A stretch of 33,855 bases of DNA from Burkholderiales bacterium. Lineage in GTDB: Bacteria > Pseudomonadota > Gammaproteobacteria > Burkholderiales > Burkholderiaceae_C. How positions within the stretch are numbered: position 1 is the first letter of the stretch; each line of letters opens with the position of its first letter. Both the position numbers and the translations under genes were made by a program. Below the pieces are notes generated by a model. The model made no database searches. It worked only from the letters and a program-made list of their open reading frames with translations, and was not told the DNA's origin. Below are positions 14,609-24,784 of the stretch, piece after piece. Location of the stretch: contig JAECRO010000031.1 in NCBI GenBank assembly GCA_016000195.1, forward strand, positions 1 through 33,855, written 5' to 3'.

Positions 14609-15169
14609 ATGGCCAACAGACTTTCACAAATCGCAACGCGTACCGGCGACAACGGCACCACCGGGCTGGGCGACAACACCCGGGTTTCCAAGGACAGCCT
14701 GCGGGTTCATGCCATGGGCGACGTTGACGAGCTGAACTCGAACATCGGCGTGCTGCTGTGCGAAGACATGCCCGGTGGCGTGCGCGAGGTGCTGGTCGAG
14801 GTGCAGCACCAGCTGTTCAACCTGGGCGGCGAGCTGTCGATTCCGGGCTTCGAGCTGCTCAAGCCCGAAGCCGTCGCGCTGCTCGATGAGGCGCTGGAAA
14901 CCTACAACGCCCAGCTGCCACGACTGGCCGAATTCATCCTGCCGGCCGGCTCGCGCGCGGCGTCGCTGGCGCATGTCTGCCGCACCGTGGCGCGCCGCGC
15001 CGAGCGCGCCGTGGTGGCGCTGGACAAGGTGGAGACGCTCAAGGAAGCGCCGCGCCTGTACCTGAACCGCCTGAGCGACCTGCTGTTCGTGCTGTCGCGC
15101 GTGCTCAACCGCATGAACGGCGGCGACGATGTGTACTGGAAAAGCGAGCGCATGGCGCGCATGGCGTGA
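14609..15169 (+). CDS. Cob(I)yrinic acid a,c-diamide adenosyltransferase, PduO type
   Basis: 186 residues, the usual length. It transfers the adenosyl group of ATP to cob(I)alamin, making coenzyme B12. The ATP-binding N-terminus (TRTGDNGTTGLGDNTRVSKD) and DVDELNSNIG are intact, and the conserved Arg-rich helix is RTVARRAERAV. The short C-terminal NRLSDLLFVLSRVLN completes the five-helix bundle. ATG at 14609 starts the conserved MANRLSQIATRTGD; an in-frame TTG at 14582 is not favoured. It is convergent with the His-rich DMT transporter, with a 37-base gap. No B12 riboswitch was seen upstream. Confidence 0.93.
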   Translation: MANRLSQIATRTGDNGTTGLGDNTRVSKDSLRVHAMGDVDELNSNIGVLLCEDMPGGVREVLVEVQHQLFNLGGELSIPGFELLKPEAVALLDEALETYNAQLPRLAEFILPAGSRAASLAHVCRTVARRAERAVVALDKVETLKEAPRLYLNRLSDLLFVLSRVLNRMNGGDDVYWKSERMARMA

Positions 15170-15206
15170 AGTGATGCCGGCGCCATCGGTGCCAATTCCC
15201 TGCCGA

Positions 15207-16265
15207 TTAATGCGGATGCCGGTGGTGAATATCCGGGTAGTGGGCGTGGCTGTGGGCCAGGGCCTCGTGCTGGTGTTCATGCGCATGCGGTGCGTTTTCA
15301 TCCTGGGCAGGATCATGCACATGCCGGTGATGCGCGTCGTGCCGGTGCACATGGCTGTGGCGAAGCGGCTCGTGCCGGTGTTCATGCGCGTGCCGCTCGC
15401 TTAAATGCAGCCAGACGCCAAAGCCCATCAGCGCTGCCGACAGCCAGAACAGCAGGCCAGGTGCGTCGGGCCAGATCGCCAGCGAAATCAGCACGCCGAA
15501 CAGGGGCGCGACTGAAAAATAGGCGCCGGTGCGCGCGCTTCCCAGCGTTCGCAGCGCCACCACAAACAGGCTCAGGCTCAGCCCGTAGCCCAAAAAACCC
15601 ACGATGCCGGCATAGCCCAGGGCCAGCCCGGCCGGCAGCACCGCGCCGTTGAACAGGGCGATGGCGGTATTGGCCGTGCCGGCCAGCAGGCCCTTGAGGC
15701 AGGCCAGCAGCAGGGCGTCGTTGGCCGACACCTTGCGCGTCAGGTTGTTGTCCAGCGCCCAGCAAAGGCAGGCGCCGGCGATCAGCAGGGCGCCGGGCGA
15801 AAACGTCGCGCCGCCCGGCTCCCAGGACAGCAGTACGCCGCCCAGCACGATGGCCAGCATGCCCAGGACGATGCGGCGGTCGGCGTTTTCCCGGAAGACC
15901 AGCCAGGCCATGAGCGCCGTCAGCATGCCTTCAAGGTTCAGCAGCAGCGAAGCCGACGCGGCGCTGGCCTGCGCCAGGCCCAGCATGAAAAGCGCCGGCC
16001 CCAGCACGCCGCCCGCGATGATGGCGCCGAGCAGCCAGGGGCGCTCGGCGCGCGGAATTTGCAGCCGCGTGACGGGCTGGCCGCGATGGCGCTCGCGCAG
16101 GCGCCGCAACAGCAGCAGCATGCCCAGCCCCAGGCCGCTGCCCAGATAAAGCAGGCCCGCCAGCAGCAGCGGCGGCATGTTTCCGCTCAGCAGCTTGGCC
16201 AGTGGCGTGCTGGCGCCAAAAAGCAGCGCGGCGGCAAGAGCGGGAAAGGCGGAGCGAAAGGACAT
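15207..16265 (-). CDS. DMT/EamA-family transporter with His-rich C-terminal tail
   Basis: 352 residues from ATG at 16265. Two EamA halves give about ten transmembrane helices (first MSFRSAFPALAAALLFGAST, last near PGLLFWLSAALMGFGVWL). The final 66 residues are a hydrophilic tail with 24 histidines, built as an imperfect tandem duplication: HAHEHRHE...RHSHVHRHDAHHRH and HAHEHQHE...AHSHAHYPDIHHRH. Such tails in metal exporters bind Ni, Co or Zn; here a metal role is inference. The frame is open to 16499, but that extension is not membrane-like and is rejected. No strong Shine-Dalgarno sequence is visible. The substrate is unknown. Confidence 0.85.
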   Translation of the reverse strand: MSFRSAFPALAAALLFGASTPLAKLLSGNMPPLLLAGLLYLGSGLGLGMLLLLRRLRERHRGQPVTRLQIPRAERPWLLGAIIAGGVLGPALFMLGLAQASAASASLLLNLEGMLTALMAWLVFRENADRRIVLGMLAIVLGGVLLSWEPGGATFSPGALLIAGACLCWALDNNLTRKVSANDALLLACLKGLLAGTANTAIALFNGAVLPAGLALGYAGIVGFLGYGLSLSLFVVALRTLGSARTGAYFSVAPLFGVLISLAIWPDAPGLLFWLSAALMGFGVWLHLSERHAHEHRHEPLRHSHVHRHDAHHRHVHDPAQDENAPHAHEHQHEALAHSHAHYPDIHHRHPH

Positions 16266-16650
16266 GGCGGTGGGTGGGGAACAGGGAAATGGTTTTTTCA
16301 GACGGCGCGATGCACCGCCGGATTCTAGGTCTGGCGGGTCTTGAATGCCGTGCATGACCCAGGGAATTTGCGCCAGAGTTTTGCCGCCCGGCCATGCCGG
16401 ACAGCGCGGAAAATCCCTGAAAAAGCCCTTGGAAAAGGCTGGGCCGGCTGCAAATGCCCCCCTTGGAAGCGGGTATATCGCGAAAGTGGCAAAGTCCACC
16501 GCTCCGTTATTTTGTTGCGGCCAGATGTGCTCAGTTGCAGGCTGATTGGATTAATATCCCGGTATGTAACATCGTTAAGTTTCTTGAAAAAATCAAATTT
16601 TGACTGCCAAACTAAAAGCATCTCCCACCTTTTTAAGAGGTTGCGGAACG
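16266..16650. other. Divergent intergenic region (no gene seen)
   Basis: 385 bases between the DMT transporter and the histidine kinase. It becomes AT-rich toward the kinase (about 16545-16630), which fits promoter DNA, but no -35/-10 pair with standard spacing is convincing. No RNA gene or strong hairpin was seen. Confidence 0.4.
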
Positions 16651-19476
16651 GTGGCAACCCTGATGCAAGTCCATGACTGGTCCACTTCCCGGCTTGGCAG
16701 CCCCTCCGCGTGGCCGCAGCCGCTCAAGACGGTGGCCAGCCTCATGCTGCACTCCAAAACGCCGGCGTTTCTGGCCTGGGGGCCTGACCTGAGCCTTTTG
16801 TACAACGATGCCTATCTGGACATCCTGGGGCAAAAACACCCGGCGGCGCTGGGCCGGCCGCTTTACGAGGTCTGGCCGGAAATACGCGACGACATTGAAC
16901 CGCTCGTCAACAAAACCCTGTCCGGGGAGCCGGTTTATTTCGAGAACGCTCTTTTTACCCTGCGCCGCAACGGCGAAGGCGAACCGGCCTGGTTCAGCTT
17001 TTCGTATGCGCCTGTCGATGGCCCGAACGGCCGGGTGGCCGGGCTGTATTGCTCGCTCACCGAAACTACGGCGCAGGTGCTGGCGGAACAAAACCGGCAG
17101 GCAGAAACCCGGCGCCTGTACAGCCTGTTTGAGCAGGCGCCCAGCTTCATGGCGGTGGTGCGCGAACCCAGCCATGTCTATGAGCTGACCAACAGCGCTT
17201 ACCTTCGGCTGGTAGGACGCCAGGATGTCGTCGGCAAAACGTTCCGGGAGGTCGTTCAGGAGATTGAGGAGATTGAGGAGATTGAGGAGATTGAGGAGCA
17301 AGACTATGCCGCGCTGCTGGATCAGGCGTATGCCACGGGAAAACCACGCATTGGCAACCGGATGCCCGTCACCTTCCGCCGGCAGGCAGATGGAGCGCCA
17401 GAGCGGCGCTTCGTGGATTTTATTTTTCAACCCATCACCGGCCCGGATGGCAAGGTCAACGGCGTGTTCATCGAGGGCAATGACGTGACCGAACATGCCC
17501 GCACCGAGGACGAATTGCGGGAAAGCAAACGCAGCGCCCTGCAGACGGCCCGGCACCTGGATGCGGTGCTGCAGGCCGCGCCCGTGGGCATCGCCATGGT
17601 GGACGCGCAGGGAAAGGCCGTGCGCGCCAACCCGGCCAACCGCCAGCTCTGGGGCGCCCATCCGGTGTCCCAGGGCATTGACGGCTACGGTGGATGCAAA
17701 GGCTGGTGGGCTGACGGCTCGGCAAGGCACGGCCGCCGCATCAGGCCGCAGGAATGGGCGCTGGCCCGCGCCCTGCGAGGCGAAGAGGCGCCGCGCGGCA
17801 CCGTCGAGATAGAACCCTTTGGCGAACCCGGCATTCGCCGGACCATCCTGGACTGCGGCGCGCCCGTGCGGGACAGCGACGGGAACATCATCGGCTCCGT
17901 CGTGGCCCAGATGGACATCACCGACCAGGTGAGCATCGAAGCCGTGCTGCGCGAAACCATCCTCACCTACCACACGATTGCCAATGCCATACCGCAAATC
18001 GTCTGGGGCACCCGGCCGGACGGCTACCACGACTACTTTAACCAGCAGTGGTATGACTACACCGGCGTGCCCCAGGGCTCCACCCACGGCGAAGGATGGA
18101 AGGGGCTGTTTTACCTGGAGGACCAGATGCTGGCGACGAAAAAGTGGCGGCACAGCCTGACCACCGGCGAACCCTATGAGATCGAATACCGCTTGCGCCA
18201 TCACTCCGGCCAGTACCGCTGGACGCTGGGCCGGGCGCTGCCGGTTCGCAACGAGCAGGGCGCCATCGTGCGGTGGATGGGCACCTGCACCGACATTCAT
18301 GAGCAAAAGCTGGCGCAGGAGGAACTGGTGCAGTCGGACCGGCTCAAGGATGAGTTTCTGGCCATGCTGGCCCACGAGCTGAGGAACCCTCTGGCGCCGA
18401 TTGCGACCGCTGCGGACTTGCTGTCCATGGGCACGCTGGATGAAGAAGAGGTGTGGCAACTGAGTGAAGTGATTTCACGCCAGGCCGGGCACATGACCCG
18501 CCTGATTGATGACTTGCTGGACGTGTCGCGCGTCACCCACGGCCAGGTGACGCTGGACAGGCAGCCGGTGGACATGAAAAGCATCGTCACCGAGGCGGTC
18601 GAGCAGGTCAAGCCCCTGCTGGAGGCCAAGGCCCACCACCTGGAGATACAGCTGCCGCCGGAACGCAGCATGGTGTCGGGCGACAGGATGCGGCTGGTCC
18701 AGGTGCTGGCGAATGTGCTGAACAATGCCGTCAGGTACACGCCCAACCGGGGCCGCATCGCCCTGCAGATGGTGGAGGACGGCAACCAGCTGACGCTTTG
18801 CGTGCGCGACAACGGCATGGGCATGTCGGACGAGCTGATTGCCGTGGCCTTTGAGCTTTTCACCCAGGGCGAAAGAACTTCGGACCGCACCCAGGGCGGG
18901 CTGGGCCTCGGGCTGGCGATGGTGCAGAGCCTGGTTCGCCTGCACGGCGGAACGGTCAGCCTGCAAAGCGCCGGCGCCGGCCTGGGAAGCGAGCTGACGA
19001 TGGTCCTGCCACGCCTGCCGCACGACGACGGGCCGCGCCGTTTCGAGGCCGACGATGCGACCCCTGGCCCGGCCGGCGAATCGCTGCGCATCATGGTGGT
19101 TGACGACAACGTCGATGCCGCGCGGCTGCTGGGCATGTTCGTCGAAATGCTCGGGCACCAGGCTTTTGTGCAGTTTCATCCCGCCAGCGCCCTTGAATGC
19201 GCACGCCAGGTCAAGCCGCACATCTGCCTGCTCGATATCGGCCTGCCCGACATGGACGGCTATACCCTGGCGCGGCAGCTGCGCCTGCTGCCCGGCATGG
19301 AAAACGTCCTGATGGCGGCAGTGACCGGCTACAGCCAGCCCAGGGACAAGCAGGCCGCGTTCGCCGCCGGTTTCAACTTTCACTTTGCCAAGCCGATCAA
19401 CGCGCAACAGCTGAAGTCGTGGCTGGCCGACGTGGCAGTGCAGGGCAAGGACAAGCCTGTGACCGCAGGAGGCTGA
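16651..19476 (+). CDS. Hybrid sensor histidine kinase/response regulator with multiple PAS domains
   Basis: 941 residues from GTG 16651. The order is an N-terminal PAS-like sensor (about 5-150, FLAWGPDLSLLYNDAYLDIL), three further PAS/PAC units (about 160-290, 300-425, 435-550), HisKA with phospho-acceptor His575 (AMLAHELRNPLAPI), a HATPase domain (NNAVRYTP, DNGMGMS, GGLGLGLAM) and a C-terminal receiver with Asp862 (LLDIGLPDMDGY) and KPIN. No transmembrane segment is evident, so it is cytoplasmic. The start is uncertain: TTG 16600 has no Shine-Dalgarno sequence, GTG 16651 has AAGAGG 10 bases upstream, and ATG 16663 is also possible. The second PAS contains four exact 9-base repeats (17263-17298). 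No partner regulator is adjacent and the signal is unknown. Confidence 0.92.
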   Translation: MATLMQVHDWSTSRLGSPSAWPQPLKTVASLMLHSKTPAFLAWGPDLSLLYNDAYLDILGQKHPAALGRPLYEVWPEIRDDIEPLVNKTLSGEPVYFENALFTLRRNGEGEPAWFSFSYAPVDGPNGRVAGLYCSLTETTAQVLAEQNRQAETRRLYSLFEQAPSFMAVVREPSHVYELTNSAYLRLVGRQDVVGKTFREVVQEIEEIEEIEEIEEQDYAALLDQAYATGKPRIGNRMPVTFRRQADGAPERRFVDFIFQPITGPDGKVNGVFIEGNDVTEHARTEDELRESKRSALQTARHLDAVLQAAPVGIAMVDAQGKAVRANPANRQLWGAHPVSQGIDGYGGCKGWWADGSARHGRRIRPQEWALARALRGEEAPRGTVEIEPFGEPGIRRTILDCGAPVRDSDGNIIGSVVAQMDITDQVSIEAVLRETILTYHTIANAIPQIVWGTRPDGYHDYFNQQWYDYTGVPQGSTHGEGWKGLFYLEDQMLATKKWRHSLTTGEPYEIEYRLRHHSGQYRWTLGRALPVRNEQGAIVRWMGTCTDIHEQKLAQEELVQSDRLKDEFLAMLAHELRNPLAPIATAADLLSMGTLDEEEVWQLSEVISRQAGHMTRLIDDLLDVSRVTHGQVTLDRQPVDMKSIVTEAVEQVKPLLEAKAHHLEIQLPPERSMVSGDRMRLVQVLANVLNNAVRYTPNRGRIALQMVEDGNQLTLCVRDNGMGMSDELIAVAFELFTQGERTSDRTQGGLGLGLAMVQSLVRLHGGTVSLQSAGAGLGSELTMVLPRLPHDDGPRRFEADDATPGPAGESLRIMVVDDNVDAARLLGMFVEMLGHQAFVQFHPASALECARQVKPHICLLDIGLPDMDGYTLARQLRLLPGMENVLMAAVTGYSQPRDKQAAFAAGFNFHFAKPINAQQLKSWLADVAVQGKDKPVTAGG
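17263..17298 (+). repeat. In-frame 9-base tandem repeat in the histidine kinase gene
   Basis: Four identical copies of ATTGAGGAG, encoding four Ile-Glu-Glu units (about residues 205-216) in the second PAS domain. Copy number can change by slippage without breaking the frame. Confidence 0.95.
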
Positions 19477-19701
19477 GCGGGAGGCGTCAGGTCAGCGACG
19501 GCGCCAGCGCCAGCGCCCGATGCTTCACGCCACCGTGGTCAGGGCGGCCAGCAGCCCGGCAGCGGGGAAAACCGCCAGGGTGCCGAGATGGGTTTTGCGG
19601 GCAATCATGGACATTCAGGCGTGGAAAATCTCAGCGGAAGGACAACTCAGGCGGCAAAGAAGGCGGCGGGGCGGCGCGTCCATGCGCGCGGCCGGGCCGG
19701 C
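19477..19701. other. Intergenic region between convergent genes
   Basis: 225 bases between the kinase stop and the flavin reductase stop. A minus-strand frame at 19614..19525 could encode 29 residues (MSMIARKTHLGTLAVFPAAG...) with a hydrophobic stretch, but there is no support for it as a gene. No T-tailed terminator seen. Confidence 0.4.
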
Positions 19702-20220
19702 TCACAAGGGGTGTTCGGTATAGAACTTGCCGCCGTGAAACAGCAGCGGCGCGGCGCCGGCGCGGTGGCTGCAGCGCTCCACCTCGCCGACAAAGATGAC
19801 GTGGTCGCCCTCTTCGTAGCGGCTGCGGTTGAAGCATTCAAAGGTCGCGGCCGCGCCGTCCAGCAGCGGCGCGCCGCAGACGCCTTCGGTGAACGGCACG
19901 TCCAGCCAGCGGTCTTCACGCCGGCTGGCAAAGCGCTCGGCCAGCTCTTTCTGGTCGGCTGCCAGGATGTTGATGGCGTAATGCGAGCCGGTGCTCAGCG
20001 CAGCCATCGAACTGGCGGCCTGCGACAGGCTCCACAGCACCAGCGGCGGATTGAGCGACACCGAATTGAAGGAATTGGCGGTCAGGCCGACCAGGATGCC
20101 GTCCGGCGTGCGGGCGGTGACGATGGTCACGCCCGTGGCAAACATCGCCAGCGAAGCGCGGAATTCCCGGGGAGAAAAGCTTGGGCTGCTCGCTTTGCGA
20201 AGGGGGGAGAGGGGCAACAT
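19702..20220 (-). CDS. Flavin reductase family protein (NAD(P)H:flavin oxidoreductase)
   Basis: 172 residues, one split-barrel flavin reductase domain. The family markers are FREFRASLAMFATGVTIVTA-like text near the N-terminus, GLTANSFNSVSLNPPLVLWS (flavin phosphate site), HYAINILAADQKELAERFA and GDHVIFVGEVERC. Such proteins reduce FMN or FAD for a two-component monooxygenase, or act directly as reductases; no monooxygenase gene is in the window. The ATG at 20220 has no Shine-Dalgarno sequence and a TTG follows as codon two, so the start is uncertain by one codon. Divergent from cysB across a 306-base gap. Confidence 0.9.
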   Translation of the reverse strand: MLPLSPLRKASSPSFSPREFRASLAMFATGVTIVTARTPDGILVGLTANSFNSVSLNPPLVLWSLSQAASSMAALSTGSHYAINILAADQKELAERFASRREDRWLDVPFTEGVCGAPLLDGAAATFECFNRSRYEEGDHVIFVGEVERCSHRAGAAPLLFHGGKFYTEHPL

Positions 20221-20299
20221 AGGGGGCTAATTTAACTGAAGCCTCCGGCGGGCGCCGGCTGCGGGGTTTGCAGCGCTTGCCGGGCTGATCACCCAGGCC

Positions 20300-20372
20300 A
20301 TCAAAAATACAGCCATTCAGGCCTTTTGCGCAAGTTCCACGGGCACTACAAGCTACTATTTTCATAGCACCA
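20300..20372. repeat. Dispersed palindromic intergenic repeat, copy 3
   Basis: The left arm (TTTTGCGCAAG ending about 20333) and right arm 20345-20372, whose reverse complement begins TGGTGCTATGAAAATAGTAG, belong to the same family as 244-366. It occupies the gap between the divergent flavin reductase and cysB genes (20221-20526). Nothing else recognisable was found there. Confidence 0.65.
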
Positions 20373-20526
20373 CCAAGCCATTCAAGCAACCGTGTCTCAG
20401 CTCTGCAAGCAAGCAGCGTCAGTACTTTGGATGTTTTTGGCATTTAGAACCAACTAAACAGTCGTTCCAGAAATAAGTCGATGCGGCCACAATCCGGTTT
20501 TTGACCCTGTACACCCGGCCGCCTTC

Positions 20527-21471
20527 ATGAACTTTCAGCAACTGCGCTCCGTGCGCGAAACCGTGCGCTGCGGCTTCAACCTGACCGACGTGGCCAGCGC
20601 GCTGCATACCTCGCAGCCCGGTGTGAGCCGGCAGATCCGCGAGCTGGAGGAAGAGCTGGGCATCGAGCTGTTCGTGCGCGCCGGCAAGCGCCTGACCGGG
20701 CTGACCGAGCCGGGGGCGCATGTGTTGCCCATCGTCGAGCGGCTGTTGCTCGAATGCGGCAACCTGAAAAAGGCCGGCCAGGAGTACATGGCGCAGCAAA
20801 ACGGCCTGCTCTCGATTGCAGCCACGCACTCGCAGGCACGTTATGCGCTGCCGCCCGCTGTGCAGGAGTTTCGGGCGCAGTTCCCGAACGTCAAGCTGCA
20901 CCTGCACCAGGGCTCGCCCAGGCAGGTGGCCGACATGCTCATGTCGGGCGAGGTGGATGTCGGCATTGCCACCGAGGCGCTCAACGGCTACCCGGAACTG
21001 GTCGCACTGCCCTGCTACCGCTGGACGCATTCAGTCATCGTGCCGCCCGGCCATCCGCTGCTGGACATGCCGCTCACGCTGCACAGCCTGGCGCAGTTCC
21101 CGCTGATCACCTACGACACCGGCTTTACCGGCCGCACGCATATAGACCAGGCCTTCACCCAGCAGCAGCTGGCGCCCAACATCGTGCTGACGGCGATGGA
21201 TGCCGATGTCATCAAAACCTATGTGCAGCTCGGCATGGGCGTAGGCATCGTGGCGTCGATTGCCTATGAAGCGGAGCGCGACACGGCGCTGCGGGCGCTG
21301 GACGCCGGCGCTCTGTTCGGCATCAACCTGACCAAGCTGGCGGTGCGGCGCGGCAGCTACCTGCGCAGCTATGTGTATGCCTTCATCGAGTCGTTCGCGC
21401 CGACGCTGAACCGCGCCATCGTCGAGAAAACGCTGAGCGATGCGCCGGGCGGCGAGCATTACGAGATTTGA
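20527..21471 (+). CDS. cysB: LysR-type transcriptional regulator CysB
   Basis: 314 residues, standard for CysB/Cbl. The N-terminal winged HTH is at about 1-60 (MNFQQLRSVRETVRCGFNLT and HTSQPGVSRQIRELEEELG). The effector-binding domain shows the CysB-type ATHSQARYALPP and the TAMDADVIKTYVQLGMGVGI segment. CysB activates sulfate assimilation genes with O- or N-acetylserine as inducer. The N-terminus MNFQQLRS is characteristic, so ATG 20527 is secure although no Shine-Dalgarno sequence is evident. The gene stands alone; the sulfur genes it would control are not in the window. Its last codons overlap a convergent transposase remnant. Confidence 0.95.
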   Translation: MNFQQLRSVRETVRCGFNLTDVASALHTSQPGVSRQIRELEEELGIELFVRAGKRLTGLTEPGAHVLPIVERLLLECGNLKKAGQEYMAQQNGLLSIAATHSQARYALPPAVQEFRAQFPNVKLHLHQGSPRQVADMLMSGEVDVGIATEALNGYPELVALPCYRWTHSVIVPPGHPLLDMPLTLHSLAQFPLITYDTGFTGRTHIDQAFTQQQLAPNIVLTAMDADVIKTYVQLGMGVGIVASIAYEAERDTALRALDAGALFGINLTKLAVRRGSYLRSYVYAFIESFAPTLNRAIVEKTLSDAPGGEHYEI

Positions 21472-21620
21472 GCGGCGGCTGAAGCCAGCAGGTCGATCAC
21501 CTGCGCCAGGTCGGGGTCGTACACCACCAGCGCCGCCGGCATGGCCTGCTCCAGCGCAATGCGCGCCATCACGCGGGCTGGCGGCTGCTTTTCGAATCGT
21601 TCCAGTAGCTCTTGCCACAT
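21459..21620 (-). pseudogene. IS4-like transposase, N-terminal remnant
   Basis: From ATG 21620 the minus strand encodes MWQELLERFEKQPPARVMAR then IALEQAMPAA. This resembles the first 30-35 residues of IS4-type transposases common in Burkholderiales (M-x-E-L-L-x-R-F-E ... VMAR-x-ALE-x-A). After that the sequence diverges and stops within the cysB 3' end. A full enzyme would have 400 or more residues. Identification is from memory of the family. Confidence 0.5.
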
Positions 21621-21720
21621 GCTTCTGGCCTCCACGCAGTAAAAAAATGATGCGGCGGATAGCTTGCTCAAAGCCCTTGAAAGGGGTGCGGCCTGGATGC
21701 GGTCGGCAATGACTTCCCTG

Positions 21721-21804
21721 CGTCATACCCGCGAAGGCGGGTATCCAGACTCGTTGGAGCGCTTCAGCCCGTGTTGCTGGATTCCCGCCTTCGCGGGAAT
21801 GACG
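21721..21804. repeat. Paired palindromic repeat of the TCATTCCCGCGAAGGCGGGAAT type
   Basis: Arms 21721-21748 and 21777-21804 match in inverted orientation at 26 of 28 positions. Each arm contains its own hairpin CCCGCGAAGGCGGG or CCCGCCTTCGCGGG. This motif is a widespread intergenic repeat in proteobacteria. It lies just downstream of hydA (stop at 21818), where it may stabilise or end that transcript. Confidence 0.9.
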
Positions 21805-21817
21805 GACGGGGAATCTG

Positions 21818-23419
<1,602 letters not shown>

Positions 23420-24727
23420 TCATGCCGAAACCCGCATCGGGTTGTTGGCATGCGTGGTCCAGTCCGCGTGCTGGTCGCTCACGATGCGGCCGGTGCGCAG
23501 GTCTTTTTCGCCGGGCTGCAAGTCGCGCAGGGTGATGCATTCGGGCACCGGGCAGACCAGCGTACACAGGTTGCAGCCCACGCATTCGTCTTCCTTCACC
23601 TCAAAGTGGCGCTTGCCGTCCTTTAGTGTGCTGATGGCCTGGTGCGAGCTGTCTTCGCAGGCGATGTGGCAGCGGCCGCATGAAATGCAGCGGTCCTGGT
23701 TGATGACGGCTTTCGACACATGGTTGAGGTTGAGGTTGCGCCAGTCCGTCACGGTGGGAACGGCCCGGCCCCGGAAGTCGTCCATCGAGGTGAAGCCCAT
23801 CTCGTCCATGTAGTCGGACAGGCCGCTGCTCATTTCCTGCACGATCTTGAAGCCATGCACCATGGCCGCCGTGCAGACCTGCACCGTTCCCGCGCCCAGC
23901 GCGATGAAGTCAAACGCATCCCGCCAGCTGCCCACGCCGCCTATGCCCGAGACCGGCAAGCCCGCCGTTTCCGGGTCGCGGGCGATTTCGGCGACCATGT
24001 TCAGCGCAATCGGCTTGACCGCCGGGCCGCAGTAGCCGCCGTGCGAGCCGAGTCCGCCGGTCGAGGGCAGCATGGTCAGCGAATACGGATCGACGCCCAC
24101 AATGGAGTTGATGGTGTTGATGAGCGACACCGCATCGGCCCCGCCGCGCCTGGCGGCCCGGGCGGGCTGGCGGATGTCGGAAATATTGGGCGTCAGCTTG
24201 ACGATGACCGGCAGCCGGCTGTAGTGCTTGCACCATTCAGTCACCATCTGGATGTATTCGGGCACCTGACCGACCGCCGCGCCCATGCCGCGCTCGCTCA
24301 TGCCGTGCGGGCAGCCAAAGTTCAGCTCGATGCCGTCGGCGCCGGTGTCGTTCACGCGGGCCAGGATGGCTTTCCACGAGGCCTCCTCGCACGGCACCAT
24401 CAGCGACACGACCATGGCCCGGTCGGGCCAGCAGCGCTTGATCTGGGTGATTTCCCTGAGGTTGACCTCCAGGTCGCGGTCGGTGATGAGTTCGATGTTG
24501 TTGAAGCCCAGCAGCCGCCGGTCGGGCGACATCAGCGCGCCGTAGCGCGGGCCGTTGACGTTGACCACCGGCGGCCCGGCCTCGCCCAGCGTCTTCCAGA
24601 CCACGCCGCCCCAGCCGGCTTCAAAAGCGCGGTTGACGTTGTAGGCCTTGTCGGTAGGCGGCGCGGACGCCAGCCAGAAAGGGTTGGGGCTCTGGATGCC
24701 GATGAAACTGGTGTGCAGATGGGCCAT
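23420..24727 (-). CDS. preA: NAD-dependent dihydropyrimidine dehydrogenase, subunit PreA
   Basis: 435 residues. An FMN TIM-barrel of the dihydroorotate-dehydrogenase type (about 1-310) is followed by a two-[4Fe-4S] ferredoxin domain. Its clusters are C347, C350, C353, C357 (CISCGRCHIAC) and C382, C385, C388, C392 (CVGCNLCTLVCP). The active-site loop NFGCPHGM carries Cys139 and His141, matching the catalytic loop of mammalian dihydropyrimidine dehydrogenase. With PreT it reduces uracil and thymine (or the reverse). ATG 24727 has CGGAG 8 bases upstream. It lies 57 bases after preT and precedes hydA. Confidence 0.95.
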   Translation of the reverse strand: MAHLHTSFIGIQSPNPFWLASAPPTDKAYNVNRAFEAGWGGVVWKTLGEAGPPVVNVNGPRYGALMSPDRRLLGFNNIELITDRDLEVNLREITQIKRCWPDRAMVVSLMVPCEEASWKAILARVNDTGADGIELNFGCPHGMSERGMGAAVGQVPEYIQMVTEWCKHYSRLPVIVKLTPNISDIRQPARAARRGGADAVSLINTINSIVGVDPYSLTMLPSTGGLGSHGGYCGPAVKPIALNMVAEIARDPETAGLPVSGIGGVGSWRDAFDFIALGAGTVQVCTAAMVHGFKIVQEMSSGLSDYMDEMGFTSMDDFRGRAVPTVTDWRNLNLNHVSKAVINQDRCISCGRCHIACEDSSHQAISTLKDGKRHFEVKEDECVGCNLCTLVCPVPECITLRDLQPGEKDLRTGRIVSDQHADWTTHANNPMRVSA

Positions 24728-24784
24728 GGGAAAAACTCCGGGTGCGAATGGGTTCAGGGCGAAGGCTGGCGCGGGCGTGGCCGC

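Noticed and set aside
16266..16499. N-terminal extension of the DMT transporter frame
   Set aside because: The extension is not membrane-like. The first transmembrane helix starts right after the ATG at 16265.
19525..19614. 29-codon minus-strand frame with a hydrophobic stretch
   Set aside because: No Shine-Dalgarno sequence or conservation could be shown, and such short frames are expected by chance in this spacer.
21721..21804. Paired GC palindromes considered as a CRISPR fragment
   Set aside because: Only two inverted arms with no regularly spaced direct repeats. The motif is a known type of intergenic palindrome.
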